Assembly: GCA_035079385.1 (NCBI GenBank)
Contig: JAVHKY010000077.1
Location: 682,001-746,000 of the forward strand
Origin: Aspidiotus rigidus
Lineage: Eukaryota > Arthropoda > Insecta > Hemiptera > Diaspididae
Length of the DNA stretch: 64,000 nucleotides
Direction of reading: 5' to 3'
This document shows positions 33,799 through 45,740 of this stretch, one piece after another. The position numbers were made by a program, and so were the translations under genes. The first letter of the stretch is position 1. Every line of letters starts with the position of its first letter. The notes beneath the pieces were generated by a model. The model was not told where the DNA came from, ran no database searches, and was given only the letters and a program-made list of their open reading frames with translations.

Positions 33799-34327
33799 TT
33801 AACAGGGAACCTGTTTTATGGGGGGCTATTTGAGAAATCTGCCGTCCGCCGTCCGCCGTGCGCCGTCCAGCGAAAAACTTAGAAAAATTTCGACCCTCGA
33901 GCCATATATGATAGGAGAGGGACTTAGAAAAATTTCGACTCTCAAGCTATATATGATAGGAGGGGGACTTAGAAAAAATTTCGACTCTCGAGCTATAGAT
34001 GATAGGAGAGGAACTTAGAAAAATTTCGACTCTCGAGCCATATATGATAGGAGAGGGACTTAGAAAAATTTCGACTCTCAAGCTATATATGATAGGAGGG
34101 GGACTTAGAAAAAATTTCGACTCTCGAGCTATAGATGATAGGAGGGGAACTTAGAAAAATTTCGACTCTCGAGCTATATATGATAGAAGGGGGACTTGGA
34201 AAAATTTCGACTGTCGAGCTATATATGATCTAGGCTTCCTTGAATTTTCAATACCAAATCTCATTCGAATCATAAAACAGGTTCCCTGCGTTCCTCGTTT
34301 AACTTCGTTAAGGAAGCCGTAATTTTT
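33799..34327 (+). mobile_element. Satellite-carrying insertion of about 530 bp inside PLE-B
   Basis: It splits the PLE frame between FGFRPV and the expected aromatic and Asn residues (see 56.5 and 60.1 kb copies). It starts TTAACAGGGAACCTGTTTTA, followed by CGCCGTCCAGCGAAAAACTT, then eight 45-bp satellite units. It ends in CATAAAACAGGTTCCCTGCG, a CTTAACGAAG-type segment and AT-rich sequence. The ends share an inverted ACAGGNNNCCTGT box. The same left and right modules recur near 28.94, 36.33, 62.6-62.8, 63.0-63.4 and 63.7 kb. No coding sequence. The superfamily is not recognised; exact borders are uncertain by a few T residues. Confidence 0.65.
33876..34230 (+). repeat. 45-bp tandem satellite, eight units
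   Basis: ACTTAGAAAAATTTCGACTC begins units at 33878, 33922, 33967, 34013, 34058, 34103, 34149 and 34194 (spacing 44-46). Each continues TCGAGCTATATATGATAGGA. Single units or short runs also occur at about 8880, 36760, 36880, 40430, 46120, 62690, 62910 and 63100-63640. Confidence 0.85.
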
Positions 34328-34766
34328 TTACAATCTTAACACTGTAAAAAGCTTGTTCGTTAAGTTAAAGGACCCCATCCCGCTGGTCGAAAGAAGCGGG
34401 GTTTACAAAATTGAGTGTAATGATTGTAATGGAATCTATATAGGCGAGACTGGACGTCAGCTCAAAATTAGAATAGATGAGCATAGTAAGGCGTGGGAAA
34501 AGAAGAAATTGGGTGATTCGGCATTTGCGGACCATCTTATTACCACTGGCCATGGTTTCATAGAGGGATCTGAGTCCCTCCTCCATAGAGAGTCCTCGGC
34601 TTTCAAACGTACCGCGCTAGAACACATCGAAATTATTCGCCATCTGAATAACGATAACTTAAATGTGCTCAACAGGTACATACCTGATGAGGGTTTGATT
34701 GAATTAGTTTATGAGTATGATTCACATTGTGATGACTCGCTAGTTCAGTCATGTCCTCCTCGGTAG
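34328..34766 (+). CDS. PLE-B GIY-YIG endonuclease domain
   Basis: The frame is open from the insertion to TAG. SGVYKIECNDCNGIYIGETG gives the GVY ... YIG pair, with a CxxC zinc-knuckle-like ECNDC between them. Then RIDEHSKAWEKKKLGDSAFA with Arg and His, and IEIIRHLNNDNLNVLNRYIP. PLE nucleases nick target DNA and prime reverse transcription. It was part of one protein with the RT before the 530-bp insertion. Confidence 0.8.
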
Positions 34767-34807
34767 TTCTTGTTGCCGGCCGGAGTTGGTTCAGTCGCTT
34801 TCACGTC

Positions 34808-34840
34808 CCCGTTGACAATGGTTTTTTAATCGAAAGCGCT
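34808..34840 (+). ncRNA. PLE-B hammerhead-like box
   Basis: CGTTGACAATGGTTTTTTAA followed by TCGAAAGCGCT. It is weaker than in PLE-A because UGACAA replaces UGAUGA. The inverted copy is at 31336-31366. Confidence 0.3.
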
Positions 34841-34913
34841 CCGGTGTATTTTCATTTCTGTGGCTCTATTCAAATTATACGTTTTAGTCGTTGAGTATGT
34901 CGTTGTTAGATGT

Positions 34914-35090
34914 TCAGAAACCTATTAGCTTGCGAACCTTCAAAAAAGTGACTGGCTTTCGGACGTCTTGAAACTCACTAGCTTTTGGACGTTCAGAAAC
35001 CTATTAGCTTTCGAACCTTCAAAAAAGTGACTAGCTTTTGAATGTCCAGAAACTTACGCATGCAGAAATTTATTAGTTTTTGGACACTCA
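34914..35090 (+). repeat. 26-bp minisatellite, right of PLE-B
   Basis: Same unit as 28990-31223. CTTTTGGACGTTCAGAAACC and GACTGGCTTTCGGACGTCTT also occur just left of PLE-B, so the element interrupted one array. Confidence 0.75.
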
Positions 35091-36078
35091 TTCTTATTAG
35101 TTGTACTCCGGTGTGCATGCCACATTTATCGGAATATATCTAGTGGTTGATTTCGTTCAACCAGAGAGTGGTGATGCGTCATCTATTCAAATCTATTCCC
35201 CTCACGTAGAACAGACAATGTTTTCAAATATTTTATTCGATTCTAATTTTTACATCAGTTTTGGGTGTGTAGACTATCGACGTATTGAAGCCAGAAGGGA
35301 ATTTTGAAAAAAATATCGTATACCCAATATTGATTTCTAGAAGATTTCAACTAGCAGCTTCAAGCTTAAGTTCATTATTCTTTCTCGAGTTTCTTCGTCG
35401 ATCGATTGAATATTGAATAATTCTATACGATGAGGCATGGAAAACGTTACCAAGAAAATGATTGTGTTGGTGTGATTTTCACCTCGTTCAAGTTGAGTTC
35501 TCGTAAACGACAGTTTTTCTTACCGTCATTATTGCAAGTAATAACTAATAACAGTCCATATTTTTTTGGTACAAAATGCTTGTTTTTATCAGTAATTGTA
35601 TCGTTAAAACGGAAAAAGGAGTCTGTTATTTTTCTTCTCGTACGATTTGCGAATCGATGAAACGGATATATTCTTGAAATTTTATGTACTATTTTACAAC
35701 CGTATTTCGCAGTGAGATAACTTCCAAAATGTCTCTTTTTTTCGGTTAACAATAACGTTTTTAACGAGAGAAAGTGATTGTTTCGATTCTTATCGCAGAT
35801 TATATGACTTCTGTTGGGTGTTGAATTGTCCCGATTACGACCAGGAAACGTGATGAGAACTTGATCCGTACTTCCTTTACCTCATTTTACTGCAGGACGG
35901 TCAAAAAGATGTAGGAAAACACAAATCGATCGAGTCTTTTGAGCAGTGTGTCGTTTATTAGAAAAATTTTCTAGAATTGAAGTCTCGTGTGGCCTGAAAT
36001 ATTACAAATGTATTCCTCATTTGCAGCCTTGCTCGTATTTGTGGCGCAACTGAAGCATGAATTTTCTTTTTGTTGTAG
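35091..36078. other. End of intron 2, no gene seen
   Basis: AT-rich unique sequence. It ends in the acceptor CTTTTTGTTGTAG at 36078. Confidence 0.45.
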
Positions 36079-36265
36079 TTGCGAATACAATTCAATGATA
36101 CGTGTACAATTTTCGAATATCCATCAGAAGCGTCACTATTGGAGGATGATACCAACAACGAAACGAAAATTGAAAACGAAACGTCGAATACTCAGTCGTT
36201 CACTCTCTCGGCTCACGAATCTCTCAGTGTTCCTTGTGCTGGTTCAAAGATGCATAATCCTTTAA
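36079..36265 (+). CDS. Host gene, third coding exon (residues 606-667)
   Basis: 187 bases, entered in phase 0 and left in phase 1 at GTGAGT. It encodes LRIQFNDTCTIFEYPSEASL followed by an acidic LEDD and a Ser/Thr/Asn-rich tail ending in KMHNPL. The FEYPSEASLL stretch is the most conserved-looking part of the protein. I have an unverified impression that similar motifs occur near the C-terminus of taperin/phostensin-like proteins, not enough to name the gene. Confidence 0.7.
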
Positions 36266-39208
36266 GTGAGTACTATTTTAAAACTTTATTTTGAACGATC
36301 GTCTTCGTTACTCGAGAATCGAGCAGGAAACCTGTTTTATGAAAAAATTTAATTGTGGTCTCAGGGGGGGGGGGGGGGGTAAAGGATATTACTTCCTTTA
36401 GGGACTTGAAAGTCAACTATGGGTATTCGAGGACTTGGAGATGACGAAGAAGAGAAAAAGAAAGACTCTGAGCGTTCGGCAATTTCATGAGGGTGAGCGC
36501 TGACTTGCTGCAGCGACATGGGAATATTTCCAAGGAAAGATCATAGGTATCTGAGGACTTGGAAAAGGAAAATAAGAAAAGTAATGAAGACGGGGACTTG
36601 GAAAAAAGTTGGATGACTCAGCATATTGTATAGTGGCTGTACTAGGCTTCAATTAGGCGTACCATGCAATCTAATCCAGAAATCTGCAAGTCCGAAAGGA
36701 AATTAGATGTCATTGCTGGACTGCAATGGCAGCAATGTAGCCGCTATCCCGAGAATTTTTCCAAGTCTCCCTCCTATCATATGAAGCTTAGAGCCTGTAG
36801 TTCTTATAAGTCCCGAAAATGATGACGTGACAACTTGAACGCGCTGCAATTTCAAGGAAGCCGTCGTTTTTTTAAGTCCCCCTCCTATCATAATTATATA
36901 GCCATGGCAAACAAAACGAAAACAAAACTTTATTCAACCAAACGAATGATATTTTAGAAACCATAAACGATATAAAAACAAAATTTAGCTCTTGAAATTG
37001 ACAAAATGAAAACAAAAACAAAAAATCTGCGCAAAATGAACCTTTATACAAACAAAAACAATTTTACTAGAGAAACATTTTTTTTTGTCGAGAAAAAACA
37101 TGTTTTTTCAAACGAATTCTTTTTCGAGAATCAAAACACAAACAAACAAAGTCCACCCACCCCCCTCTTCTTCACGTCATCAAACTCGGACCGCTCGCGC
37201 GGGCTAAAATTTCCTGAAAGTACCCCTAACAAAAAGGATAGCGTGTTCCCCGCTAAAAAAAGAGAGAGATAATGGTGACGTCACAGAATAATTCAAACTA
37301 ATGACGTCAAAAAGAGATTTTGATTGGTTAATATCTTTACTGTGTCTTTATCGATATCCGCTTTTGAAAATTTGCAGGTTGGGGACTGGATTTCCTCTTC
37401 TCAATGTATTTACCGGCACCCTATAGATTGGAAAGCTGCGAGTCCAAGTTCGAGTTGATCCTCTCTTTTTTAAAATTTGTAAGGGATCCTTTACTAGATC
37501 CAGAATAATTGACTTATTATACTGAACCGAGCGAACGAGCGGAACGTGAGAGTCTCGAAAGCTGGTTAGCTCAACATAACGGTCTACGGAAACCCGGCTT
37601 AGTCAAAGGTGGGCTAAGCCGGGTCACTTACAGTATATTAAACTAAGAATGGGGACAAAGGAACGATAGCAGCTTAGTATACAATCAATATATCGATGCA
37701 GCCAAGATCGATCAATTGATAAAACGCGCAAAGACGTATTTTTCTGTGAAGCGGAGAAATTTACTCTTCTTAGCTGTAATTTAGCCTAATTAGACTATAC
37801 TTAGCGTATAGGTCTAGCACATGCCTATGTTAGGCTTTACTAATATTAGGCTATACGTGGCTTAAAGTAGGCTTAGCATACAATGTACTAAATTCTTGAT
37901 TATACTAAGCCTCTATTGCCTTTCCGTTGATGAACTTAGAATTCTCGACCTAATCCAGAAATCTGCAAATCCGACAGAAAGAGAATAAAATATAGTAAAT
38001 TACTAATTTGATGACGTCACCGGCGGGTCCAAGCTGATGACGTCACAAAGAGGTGTAAACTTGTCGATGTCTTTATTGTGCCTTTATCCGCAACCAAAAA
38101 TTATTTTGTCTTAACTGGTAGCTGGATCGAGCAACTATAAGAGGACATCAAAAATGATCTTGGTTTACTTGGCTTTGCCAGAACATTCATTTTCAATTTT
38201 TTTCTTTTTTGCATGCAATTTATTTTCCAAAATAATATTTTCAAAAATGAAGTTGTGAAGTCACCGCGGTAATGCATAAAAAAAGATGTTTTGTGGGCAA
38301 AATATCGAGAAAAAAAAAAAGCGAAACCCGGGCATGTAGGGAGGAACCTGGAGACTTGAGGCTTCTTATGATACCCTTGAAAGTAAGCACATTTTTAAGG
38401 TCATATCTAGGACTGCAACCCTGCAGATTTGGGGTTAATTGGTCGAACTTTTCTTCTTGTCCACGTACAGGCGGAGATAGGGTCTTATCGACACCCCTCT
38501 TTTTTCTAAATCCACTTCTAGCTTCATATTCGAAATTTCTTCAAGTTCCCCCGCCACCCTCTCCCTTATACTGATACTGATACATGTATCTAGTTCGAAG
38601 GTCGGAATTTTATTAGTCTCTAAATTAGGTTAGAATCCTCACTTCTCTTGGAATCACAATATACTGAGTTTTCCCAAATAATTTTCCATAAAATAAGTTC
38701 CTCGTTGAAGTCATATTAGATTAAAAAATTGTGTAGGGGACAGCTGAAATTTGGCATGTATGTATATGTCATTTACCATCTTATACAACATACTAAAAGT
38801 CCCACTGGATATAATGTGCGCGTTGTCCCTGAGGGGCAAAAAAAAGTGGTCCAGATTGTTTTTTTGTGATTTTCAGGGTGAATATCAGTTTTTTGAAAAA
38901 AAATCAAGAGACAAAAATTGTAGAGTGTCAAAAAATACATAAATAGTGTTCTATTAAAAATTTCCGTGCGATGCTCCATTTTTGAATAAATGAAGTATGA
39001 AAGTTGTATAGTTGTGGAAGTAACGCATAATAATTATGTGATGTGCCTGTCACTCACAAAGCAAGTCGACGCAAGCATCACCTACCTGTTATAATGTATA
39101 ATGCTTCAGTTTTGAGTACCGGTAAATTGATGCAAATGTGAAGTTGTATGTATCTGTTGCGAAGGATAGTATTTCTATTGATGCCCTAATTTTAAGTAAA
39201 TGAATAAA
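36266..39208. other. Start of intron 3 (36266-47272), repeats but no gene
   Basis: Contents: a 16-G run (36364-36379); satellite pieces (36760, 36880); an A-rich stretch (36910-37130); a strong hairpin ACCCGGCTTAG / CTAAGCCGGGT (37592-37625); a direct-repeat pair (37270-37360 and 38007-38100), each with two TGACGTCA motifs; and a repeat starting GGGGACAGCTGAAATTTGGC (38737) that recurs near 44090. No coding sequence supported. Confidence 0.4.
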
Positions 39209-39862
39209 TTACAGATTGATGGGGATTCCTACCTCCTCAGGAAACTCGTAAAATTTCCCATTGAACTTACAGAAGTTAGGGGACCAGCACGCATTAAGGA
39301 GGCCAAAAAATTCCTGTATCTCGTTATGAGGAATATTGAACTTTACAAGTAGGTCACCCATATACTGCATAGTATGGGCCTTTGGTATGTTGGGAAAGAG
39401 GCCGGCTACATCAAATGAGCAGAGGCTAGTACCCGGAGGCAAGGTAACATTTTTGAGCCTCTCGGCCAGAGAAACCGAATTTTTAACGGAGTAGGGGGAC
39501 TCGTACTCGATTCGAGACTTGAACCAACGATCCAAGAACTTGGCCAGAAAATAGGCAGAGGATGAGACGTAGGACACGACAGGCCGCATAGGAGTATTCA
39601 TCTTGTGAACTTTTGGCAACCCATAGAGGAGGGGAGGAACAGGGTTAGGTACGAGCAGGGCTTTATGAGCGAAGAACTTTTTATGCTAAACTCACTCCCG
39701 TTCACAACCTTCCTAACCTCTTTGACGTAGTTAGGAAAGTTAAAAGAGCTATTTTCAATAGCTCCACATTGAGTGAGAATTTCTTGAACCTTGGAAACGT
39801 AGGAGGATTTCTCCAGGACTACGATCGCGTTACCCTTGTCGGCTTTATTAAGGAGTACTATG
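39209..39862 (-). pseudogene. PLE-C1, reverse transcriptase fragment
   Basis: Minus strand. It reads NKADKGNAIVVLEKSSYVSK, then after a shift near 39690 MPKVHKMNTPMRPVVSYVSS, CSFDVAGLFPNIP (A box) and KFYEFPEEVGIPI, where it stops at the start of the B box. No nuclease or ends. Confidence 0.75.
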
Positions 39863-40529
39863 AACGTTTGACCGTTTCAGAAAAAACACTTTATGCAACC
39901 GATAACCGTCGACCGGTTTAATTTTGAATCTGACCGGATCCGATAACCGTTATCCACTTACAACCTTTTTGGTCAAAAACCATAGATTAGCCTAACATTC
40001 AGAATATTGATACGATACCACAAAAGTCTGTACAATCGATGTAATTGATATCTAATATTATAGATTTTCAATAATATCACCATAATTGATAGGACTGGCG
40101 ACTTGTTTGGGTTAGCAGGCGCAGAAGAGCAGAGCGAACAAGTTTGTCAGCATATTAGCCTAACATACAGCACACTAGTTGTTTTGAATCTGGCTAAATA
40201 ATACTGGGTAGAGGAGAGGCAAATGATCTCACAGTGGGTGAGTTAGTCAGCTAGTTAGCCTCTGAGACGGAGCCAGCGTATCAAAATGATATACTACGAG
40301 TCTCTGGAGAAGCACCTGCCTTTTCAGTGGGAAACTCGCAGTCTCTTTCCTTGGGGATACATTCTCAGGAAATTTACCGAGCGCGTCCGACTTTGATGAT
40401 GTCATCAATTTTAGGAAAATGTTCAGAGACTTGAAATATTTTTGACTGTCAAGCTATACTTATATATGAGGAGGAATAAAATCGATACGATTTTTTAAAT
40501 CATGGTCCGTTGTACCGAAGGAAGCGATA
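39863..40529. other. Intron 3 segment, no gene seen
   Basis: Short TCGACCGGTT-type words (39915) and one degenerate 45-bp satellite unit near 40430. Otherwise unremarkable. Confidence 0.35.
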
Positions 40530-41735
40530 CTCGAAAACGAGTAAACACACTGGGTTTTTTTACAAGAACCACAGAATTACAAACAGACTGCAAGCGCTTT
40601 TCGTTGAGAAACCATTATCTAGCGAGACAAGAAAGCAACCAATCTAACGACGAATGGAAATAAGAATATCCGAAGACGAAAACTCAAAGGGCGGAGGACA
40701 CGCCTCATCTATGAAAAAAACCTCTCCAAAAATGTGTACCTGATCCAGCGCTTTCTAATATTTCGTTCAAATCGCGAGGGAGGTAAAAGAATCGAAGCAC
40801 CACCACGCAATCTTCTCGCGAACCATGAGGTCGATATCCGAATGCTTTATAGTCAACAACTTCTTGTGGAAACTTGGGGAAAGCGGACTGACTCAATGGG
40901 ATACGGGCCAGCCGATGGATGAAGCTATCAAATGTGGCAACCTTGTGAGAAACAAGACAAAAAGACTTGCCGTGGACTGCAATATTGGTCGAAGTATCTT
41001 TCGTCTCTTTCAGAGATCGACCAATCCAGGCAATTGATATATGAGCCACCAATTTCCAGAGTAAATTTTATAGAAGGGTATCACTCGTTTAGATACTTGA
41101 GAAACTCCGAGAGGAGATCTGAGGGACCAGTCCACGTACACAACACATCGTCGACGTACTTGTTAACATACATGACTCAGCTCTAATTTGGAAATAAAGA
41201 CTTCCGAGATGAGAGAACACAAGAGGGAATCAATGGGGATACCAACCTCCTCGGGAACTCGAAAATTTTTCCAGTAAATTCACAGAAATTGGGAGTGAGC
41301 AAATTGAAAAATGCTTCCAATACTTTGTGACAAATACTTGTTTGAACGAACAGGTCGACGACATGTTAAATGGCAAGGGATATTGAGAAATGAACCGACC
41401 ATATCGAAAGAACATAGGATCGATCCCGGAGGAAGAATATCATCTTTAAGGCTATCAGCCAAGGAAGCCGAATTTTTTACAGAGTAGGGTGACTCAAAAT
41501 TAACTCTGGACTTGAACCAACAGTCCAAGACTTTCGCGCGGGAGTACGTAAAAGAAGACACAAAAGAAACAACGGGACGAATCGAAATATATTTTTTATG
41601 GACCTTAGGCAGCCCGTATAAGAGGGTAGGGGTAGGGGGTTAGGCTCAAGAAGCACTCGTTTTAATGAGAAATTCGCAACTATTAATACCGCGTCTTGCT
41701 TCAACGTGGTGGAGAAATCTGAAGAGGCCATTTGA
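40530..41735 (-). pseudogene. PLE-C2, degraded Penelope-like element lacking the nuclease
   Basis: Minus strand. From high to low coordinate: RVLLEPNPLP, SSFTYSRAKVLDCWFKSRVN, a damaged A box (CSFDMVGSFLNIP), then DTSTNIAVHGKSFCLVSHKV and FDSFIHRLARIPLSQSAF, in several frames. The sequence then jumps from the post-RT linker (near 40720) straight to the 3' end with the hammerhead-like box at 40594-40626, so the GIY-YIG part is deleted. Confidence 0.7.
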
Positions 41736-44458
41736 AGCTAAATGTTTCAGCGACAATGCCTCGACGACCACTGCCCCAAGAACTGCTCACACTTGCTGTC
41801 AACGAAAAAACGTCGAAAGCCGAAGTTTCGCTTTACAAGTGCATTATGGCAGACGCGAAATGACGAACAAACAGGCCGAGTATTTTTCTAAATAAGCTCA
41901 CGATTCATGAAAGAGGTTACCTGTCCAAAACGATCATACTTACAATTAGAGTAGGTGAAACAAAATCAAGTTGACTAAAAAGGATAACAAAAACAAAAGA
42001 AAAGCATATTCCGCTAACTTAAACCAAGCACCTACAGTTGCAACGCATACCTTCCATCATTAATGAAATAATTAAGGTAATTCTGATTTTTGCAGTTGCG
42101 AATGATGAAAAGAATTCAACCTTCGGGAAAAAATATACTGAAATCGAATTGTCGTCTTGGAAAGAATGACTGAAGAAGGTTATTATAGAGAATTACAGTG
42201 TATAAGACACGCTACCAGCCAATATTATGATCAATATCACGGTCATTAGGCTGTCTGTAGTTCTTGTTTCTGAGCCTTCCTCTACGAGAATTCGTTTCGT
42301 ATCAGTTTTTATAATCATTCTTTGAAATCTTGATCATTTAGCGAGAATTAGAAGCGAAGAAACTTTTCTATCAAGTTTGCATACGGTTTCATGGAAGTGG
42401 CAATAATACATAAAACTAATCTACGAATACAAAGACTATCACTCGCATAGCTCGAGAAGAAAAACGAGAAAAGTCAATGACCTCTTTGTGAGCCAATACG
42501 TTACACCTTGAGAAAAACTGACTGACTATCGCTTGACGCTGGAAAACGAACAAAAGAACAGAAATATGATCGATCAAAACAAGAATGAAACGAAAACAAG
42601 CTTACGCAGTACAGCGTAATAGAAACCGACTTTTTAAAACTGAAAATGGAATATTACCAACACTCTATAACATTCAATAAAGCTATTATTCAACTTCCCA
42701 CCTTTAACAATGTCAGCGAACATTCAGATGTTTTTTTTTTTCTCTTTCGTCATCATTCGATTATGAAACGTGCTATTAAAGTTTTTTTCTTCTGTTAAAC
42801 TTTCCCTCTATCGAACTGGCATTTATAGAATTTTTCTAATAACTGCGAACGGGGAACAAAAATTCACAGAATTTATAGCTTGGAATCCCTCTCCCTCGGT
42901 CCACTTCGTGATCATCTTCTCACCTTACAGCCTTACCCTGAATTCTTTCAAATTCTTCAGAGAAATCAAATTCGAATCTTTCCATTAGAACTTTTTTTTT
43001 TTTTGCAATCGTTTCCTCTCTTTCGCGGTCAGAATACTGATTGTCAATAAATATACTTGCTATTAATCTTCAAATCCAAAACATGAAAATGGTTTTATGA
43101 AGAGCAACATAAAAAAGTAGGTAATGTTGGAAATGGTACGGAAAGTTTACTCCGATTTTAGAGACGTGGTAAAATATAGAAGTGGCCACCCCGTTAGAGG
43201 AGATTTTCTAGCACTTCATACAGACGGACCTAATTGAATACATTAGTATAAATTACCTTCCTTTAGAGAGAATTCCTCGTAAAAAGAAGTTACTTATAAG
43301 ACCTGCATTACAATACGTTGTTACTTTAAAAAAATACTTCTCGTCGTACTTCGTCGAGTGGCTCTTAGCAGAGGGAGTTTTTCAAGTTCGGGGTGTGGAT
43401 TCTGCAAATGCTAATATTTCCAGTCGAGACAAACAGATTTGAAATCAACGCATGAGAACGAATGGGAGGGAGATTAAAAACTCGAACAGTTCGTATCATA
43501 GAAAAACAAACCGAATCGCAATTTCGGTTCTTCGGGAAGAGATCGGTTCCCGAGGTGGTAGATTTTCAAAATAAGTCTACAGACGATGGGAAGGAAGACT
43601 CATTGTACGGACGCGCGTGAAAAATTATTTAACGGTACGACACGTCGAGTATTCCGTCGTGGTTTATTAACGCGGTCTTATTCGTAGAATTTCGATTAAA
43701 ATATTCGATGATGTGATTATTCGCGCCGAAATGACTGCCGGCCCTTTGCAAAAGAAAAGAAAGAGAATCCCATTCATTCACAGCATGACGACGGATAATC
43801 AACGACAACAACAAATAATGTAAAGTATCAAGAGGATGAACATGATAAGTAAGCACGATATTCCTCCTTAAAAATAATATATTATGTATTATGCTGCAGT
43901 GGTCACGAAGTACATAAATAAATCGATAGTAATGGAATATCGAGTCTGCTTCTTCGATAATTTCACTTCATCCGAAAAGACATAATGCAGTAATTTAAAA
44001 ATAATAACACTTGGATGAAAAAAAAATCAAAATACGGTCACAACATCTGCAGTCCAGTCACCTGAGGAAATAAGGTGTAAATAAATGAGGGACAGCTGAA
44101 TTTTGGCATAATATACATATTACTTGTCACCTTATAAAACACAAGCCGAAATCCCGCGCCTTCGGCGCGTACTACCAATTTTATTTTAAACTCATACCAT
44201 AAATTTATTTCCAAATACATTAATACGATGTACCACTTGTATCGCGTACATTGAAGAAAAAAATATTACATCAAAGGAAGAAGACATTATTCCAATCCGT
44301 ATGGAAATCAGTCTCATCCCCTTTACTCACTATCATGAATAAGACATCTTACACCTTTACTACCTGTTTTGCACCGTACAAATTTCACCCGTAGACCCGC
44401 TCATCTTATACTCCAATTTTTAAATCTCGGTGCTCACTTTATATAATCACTAATCGCG
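41736..44458. other. Intron 3 segment, no supported gene
   Basis: A minus-strand frame at 43629-43856 (VHPLDTLHYLLLSLIIRRHA) is more GC-rich than its surroundings and protein-like, but not recognised. A GCGCCTTCGGCGCG hairpin is near 44157. Confidence 0.3.
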
Positions 44459-44666
44459 ATGCCTCGCCGTATGAAAAACCATTTCATTACTGAGAAGAAT
44501 CTTTCCTTGACAGAATACTCAAAGAGTAGAGTAAACGAAAAACCAATTACAAAGACCGCAGATATAAAGGAGAAGATGCGAGATCTTTCGGTTAACAAAC
44601 CATCATCGGGCAAAGTTAGAACGCCACTGACCCAGATACGACTCATAAAACAGAATACCAACGAGA

Positions 44667-45077
44667 TCAGGATTGAACGAGCGAGCCCTCGCGAGGTGAC
44701 TCAAACTCGTAGACCAATTCAACTAAATCTTCGTCAGGAAAATACCTGTTGAGTACGGTAATATCGTCACTGTTCAGATGACGCACTATTTCGATATTTT
44801 CCAACGCATAGCGCTTGAAGTAAGAATTCTCCTTGTGAAGAAGGGTAGCCGAACCTTCCTTGAAACTATGACCACTGGAGATAAGGTGGTCCGCAAAGGC
44901 CGAATCACCCAAATTACCTTTCTTCCAGGCCTTAAGGTGCTCCTCTACTCGAATTCCAAGCTGGCTACCCGTCTCGCCTATGTATACGCCGTTACAATCC
45001 TTGCACTCCAATTTGTACACCCCGCTCCTCTCCCCCCGCAGGATGGGGTCCTTCAGCCTAACAAACAAACCCTTCAC
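44667..45077 (-). CDS. PLE-D GIY-YIG endonuclease domain
   Basis: 136 codons. GLFVRLKDPILRGERSGVYK, then KLECKDCNGVYIGETG (GVY ... YIG with CKDC), then RVEEHLKAWKKGNLGDSAFA and NIEIVRHLNSDDITVLNRYF. The domain itself looks intact. It is separated from the RT frame by a shift near 45100-45170. Confidence 0.75.
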   Translation of the reverse strand: MKGLFVRLKDPILRGERSGVYKLECKDCNGVYIGETGSQLGIRVEEHLKAWKKGNLGDSAFADHLISSGHSFKEGSATLLHKENSYFKRYALENIEIVRHLNSDDITVLNRYFPDEDLVELVYEFESPREGSLVQS

Positions 45078-45170
45078 AGTAGCGAGGTTATGAAAAGCAG
45101 GCCTGAAGCGAAAGAGGCGGAGGACACGAGTCAGCTTGGATGAAAACTCACCCAGAAACGGGAGCTTGAT

Positions 45171-45740
45171 TCAACGTAATCTCTTATTATTATTACCACT
45201 CAGATCGCGGGGGAGGGAAGTGGTAGAATCAAGGCCCTTTCTCGTAAGTTTTTTACGGACCATACGGTCAATGTCCAAGTTGACCTCACTCACAGCGGCC
45301 AAGTGCTTAATGGTCGCCAGCTCCTTTTGGAAAGCTGGTTGACTTAGCGGAATGCTAGTCAGTCGATGAATATAACTATTGAAGGCAGCGATCTTATGAG
45401 AAAATGGACAGAAGGACGATCCGTGGACAACTGTATCGGTCGAAGTATCCTTCCTGAATATCGCAAATTCATGGTCCCCATCTCTATCAGAGATAGTGAG
45501 ATCCAGAAAGTTTATGGAAGAACCTCCAATTTCTGTAGTGAATTTTATAGAGGGATACATTTTATTCAGATACTGAAGAAACTCACCAAGGAGCTCTTGA
45601 GGACCGGTCCACGCACATAATATATCGTCCACATATCGGTGCCAGTAATGGATGTGACTCAGTAGCACTTGGCCAGAGGAAAACAAGTCAACCTCAAATC
45701 TGGACATAAATATCTCCGAAACGAGAGAGCCCAAAGGAGA
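45171..45740 (-). pseudogene. PLE-D reverse transcriptase C-terminal part
   Basis: It starts at the inversion point inside the B box (SPLGSLVSEIFMSRFEVDLF), then has HYWHRYVDDILCAWTG (C box), SSINFLDLTISDRDG and DSTTSLPRDLSG. No A box remains. Confidence 0.75.

Larger units (their letters stand above)
31224..34913 (+). mobile_element. PLE-B, best-preserved Penelope-like element, inserted in the 26-bp minisatellite
   Basis: Order: a 33-bp tail-like piece (31224-31256), an inverted copy of the element's own 3' end (31257-31801), then the sense RT frame, an internal insertion (about 33799-34327), GIY-YIG and the 3' end (up to 34913). The inverted arm and the 3' arm 34374-34913 are nearly identical over about 540 bp. 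GTTCAGAAACCTA occurs at both borders (31211-31223 and 34912-34924) and may be a 13-bp target duplication, though the host minisatellite contains similar words. Confidence 0.85.

Noticed and set aside
33798..33882. Extension of the PLE-B RT frame into the following sequence
   Set aside because: The extra residues are encoded by the inserted repeat, not by the PLE; sister copies continue into the nuclease domain instead.
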